A DNA stretch of 64,000 nucleotides from Silene conica (Eukaryota; Streptophyta; Magnoliopsida; Caryophyllales; Caryophyllaceae): positions 27,834,579 through 27,898,578 of the forward strand of contig CM055313.2 of the NCBI GenBank assembly GCA_029255685.2, given 5' to 3'. The notes beneath the pieces were generated by a model, which saw nothing but the letters and a program-made list of their open reading frames with translations, searched no databases and had not been told where the DNA came from. Each line of letters starts with the position of its first letter. Position 1 is the first letter of the stretch. Position numbers and translations under genes: made by a program. Positions 61,306-64,000 of the stretch are shown one piece after another.

Positions 61306-62640
61306 ATCATTTTGATTTCTAATATTTGGTTGAGTTATTTATTTTTGAATAAAATTGAATCTTTAATGATATTCAAATTCGTTATAACACCCTATAATTG
61401 TGTACGAGCACCTTTTTATTCTCTATTTAAACTTTATTCACAATGCTTGTAATTGGTCTTGATTTTACAGATTTTACAAATGCGATTTATGCATATAAAA
61501 TCCAACATTTGTAACTTAATTCCTAGTCAAATGTGTGGGCTAATCAAATGAAACAACTTCGTTTTTAATTTTATCCCGTCTCAAATTCACCAGCATTTTA
61601 AACCGAAGACTCCCTAGATTAATGGCAATATGGTTTATCTATCTTAGTTTAGTGATCGAGTTTGATATTATAAAGGTACTATGGTTGGTCTTACAATTAT
61701 ACCTAAACCTCTCAAATGGTCAGGTAGTTCGTGCCTTGGTCATGCTATTATGGGTAGGTTATGCGGGAGGGGTCGGGTCCGGGTTATATAGATCACGTGT
61801 TGAGTTAGAATCACAGTTAGCAAATAGGTCAAAAAAAGGTTTTGCCGCCATTTTCTATTTTACTATTTTATTCTTGAAAAATATACCTCTTAATTAAATC
61901 ATAATAAATATTAATAATATAGTTATATCTTCATTATTAGAGTAGTTATACTAAACTATTTATAAAAACAAAAAGAAATTAATAATTCTATTATCATTAA
62001 ATGATATAAATTTATATAAATTTCATTTTTTAAATTAGGTTTTTAATTTAAAATGCTAAAATAAATATTTTTCTATTTATTATTTCAAATACACCATAAG
62101 ATATTAAGAACATCAATATTTTAATAAAGGTTTTGACTTATCTTTAACCAAACTAATATAGCCGAGTCCAACTTCAAATAACTGATCATTTTAAATTCAG
62201 GTCAATCAGTTGCTAGAATCCTTATTCTTCAAATTGAATATTTGAAATAATTATTAGAATTACTATTGTTTGATGCTTGAGCTCAAATTAATTTTGTTTC
62301 ACAAATTGTTGTTTCAAACAAACATTATCCCTTTTAAACTTAAGACGGTTTAAATATAAAAAGAAATAAAATCACAGCAAAATACATTACAAAGATCAAC
62401 TATTTATTTTATATATATATATTCATATAAAATAATATTTAACCTAATTTAAATTTATAATGAATAATACCATCTTAAACTCAAGTACTCGACTATCTCA
62501 TTTTGCTAAGATAGATCAGTTGGTCTTGCTTCAGACCAAAATTTTGGTCTGAAACTTTCAGACGTAATTTTGTGATCACTTTACAGTCAAATGTGATCAT
62601 TATTGACAAATAAGTTGACATAACACTATTATAAACTTGT
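61306..62640. other. AT-rich intergenic DNA
   Basis: No gene supported. A 91-codon hydrophobic frame at 61622-61897 has no recognisable family. Confidence 0.5.
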
Positions 62641-62689
62641 GGTTACATTAGTTCTCCTGTACAACGGTCTCACCCGTGCTTTTTTGCAT

Positions 62690-62862
62690 AATGTGACCAT
62701 TTTGTGGTAAAAAGTGACCACTTTTAAATAATTAGTGACCACTTTTGAAAAATAGGTCATTTTTTAAACAAAAATGGTGGTCACTATTTAATCAAAAGTG
62801 GTCACTATTTAATCAAAAGTGGTCACTACTTATCAAAATGTGGTCATTTTTCTACTGGTCGC
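62690..62862. repeat. Foldback array of AAAAGTGGTCAC words
   Basis: The left half has three copies of GTGACCAyTTTT (about 62693, 62715, 62743). The right half has four inverted copies such as AAAAGTGGTCACTATTTAAT (about 62783-62850), around a short ATTTTTTAAACAAAAAT centre. It is flanked by ACGGTCTCACCCG and ACAACCGC. This looks like a MITE-like foldback element; no TSD proven. Confidence 0.6.
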
Positions 62863-62879
62863 ATATACAACCGCTTAAA

Positions 62880-63690
62880 GTAGAATTTGTGAATGATCAG
62901 ATATAACCCGTCTGAATTTTAGGAAAATAAATGACGATGGTATGAAACAAAAATTGCCCAAAAGATAGATGAAGGCTGGAAGAAAAGTAGAAGTAGGGCA
63001 AGTGGGAGTGTAAAAAGTAGCATGGACTACATTTGGCATTGGCGGCTAGCCGCATTTTTTCCATCAAAATTTGGTCAACTAATATTATTTGATGCACATT
63101 CATAAATTTTGATTAATTCATGGGTAGTTTTATACATACCACTTGATCATCAAATTGATATTTTCCTCAAAATTTTATTTTTATCTATATATGTGGGGGT
63201 AGATGTAGATCTAACCTTTAATAATGAAACATTACTTTGTTATTTTAAAAGAAAAAACATTATCTTCTTGTTTTCTAATTTAATTCTAAGGATAAGTAAG
63301 AATAGATCAGTTATAAGAGGATTCGATATCACTTTTTTACATGCGTTATGTATGTGAAATTATAATACTTTGTATATCGTTTTAAGGGACTATGATGATT
63401 TAATTTAAGTGAAATGGTACTATTGACATGGATAAAGTAATAAATCTAATTAAGCTAATTAACATACATCAAACTGAATATTGGGTCTACTATCGGTTTG
63501 GACATTGGAGATATGGAGATGAAGATAGAGATGGTTAATGTAATCCAAAGCTACCAACTTAGAAATATAAACAAATTGGTAGATATCTTCGTCATAAACG
63601 GATGAAGATAAACTGATCTTATGTAAACCATGCATTCTCAACAATACTTTCTTTTATTCAAAATACCGAAATGAATTTCGTAATTAAAAC
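62880..63690. other. Intergenic DNA, nothing recognised
   Basis: AT-rich; short frames only. Confidence 0.5.
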
Positions 63691-63696
63691 ACTCTT

Positions 63697-63842
63697 ATTT
63701 TTTTTGATGACGAGGGAGTTGAATCCCCGGGCCTATGTATTCCCGCACTACCACATGGAACATGTAAACCTGAGATTTCTTAACTCCTGCATTTTTACAA
63801 ATTTCAAGGTTTAACCAAACTACCACTGGACTAACACCACTT
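63697..63842 (-). mobile_element. Probable tRNA-derived SINE, ~145 bp
   Basis: Read on the minus strand it begins GGTGTTAGTCCAGTGGTAGT, matching a pol III A box (TAGTCCAGTGG), contains GGGATTCAACTCC (B-box-like), and ends in an A run (T run at 63697-63705 on plus). The B-box-like word is farther from the A box than usual, so it may belong to the SINE body. No clear TSD. Confidence 0.5.
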
Positions 63843-64000
63843 AATTGTCATCTCGATCATTAGCCAGTAATAAATGTGTGGAGAATGAACTTCTTAAAAC
63901 CTAATTGAACTAATTAATGGACTGATTAAGTTCGTATGTAAGTATCTCAGATTACTGATAGATTATCATTCAAAACTCGGAAACAAAATGAAAATTGTAG

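Noticed and set aside
61622..61897. 91-codon hydrophobic frame
   Set aside because: ATG-started but no family resemblance, AT-rich surroundings and no sign of conserved structure.

Overview
This is nuclear DNA from a flowering plant, most likely a eudicot with a large, repeat-rich genome. The evidence is AT-rich intergenic DNA, an ATL-type RING-H2 gene, plant-type Ty1/copia and chromovirus Ty3/gypsy retrotransposons, CACTA, Mutator-like and Stowaway DNA elements, and tRNA-iMet primer-binding sites (TGGTATCAGAGC). I cannot fix the species from the sequence. Only one host gene is supported: the 5' three quarters or so of an ATL E3 ubiquitin ligase on the minus strand at 1-664. Almost everything else is transposable element, and most element borders below rest on target-site duplications (TSDs) that I read directly.

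Layout. 1-664: ATL gene. 927-2048: non-autonomous MULE with ~195-bp terminal inverted repeats (TIRs) and a perfect 9-bp TSD, 262 bp upstream of the ATL start codon. 2.6-5.8 kb: an inverted-repeat element, GGACACG-type and trinucleotide low-complexity DNA, then AT-rich DNA. 5795-12711: CACTA (En/Spm) element, TSD TAT, with a decayed minus-strand transposase gene. One exon of that gene is split by a 2.8-kb solo LTR (7310-10138, TSD TAAGG). 13812-14385: TRIM element. 15357-15644 and 18011-18267: two Stowaway MITEs.

18278-61300 is a 43-kb nested stack of five LTR retrotransposons. The outer host is a Tork/Tnt1-like copia element on the minus strand (TSD GTTAG). A Tekay/Del-type chromovirus (19283-48954, TSD GACAT) sits in its RNase H domain. 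A nearly intact Sirevirus (20082-31597, TSD TTTCT) sits in the Tekay 5' LTR. A non-coding Tekay-derived LARD on the minus strand (40134-48391, TSD CATGA) sits in the Tekay 3' LTR. A gag-only (TR-GAG-like) copia element (50542-58754, TSD ATATC) sits separately in the outer element's integrase-RT junction. The order of insertion can be read directly: outer copia first, then Tekay and TR-GAG, then Sirevirus and LARD inside Tekay.

61301-64000 is AT-rich DNA with a foldback array of AAAAGTGGTCAC-type repeats and a SINE-like retroposon at the right edge.

Functionally, the Sirevirus is the only element with near-complete gag and pol frames (plus an accessory/env-like frame with one shift) and is the best candidate for recent activity. 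The LARD and TR-GAG lack pol and would depend on enzymes supplied in trans. No bacterial-type features (operons, CRISPR, ribosome-binding sites) are present. I found no unknown non-transposon system; the notable biology is the nesting and the non-autonomous derivatives.
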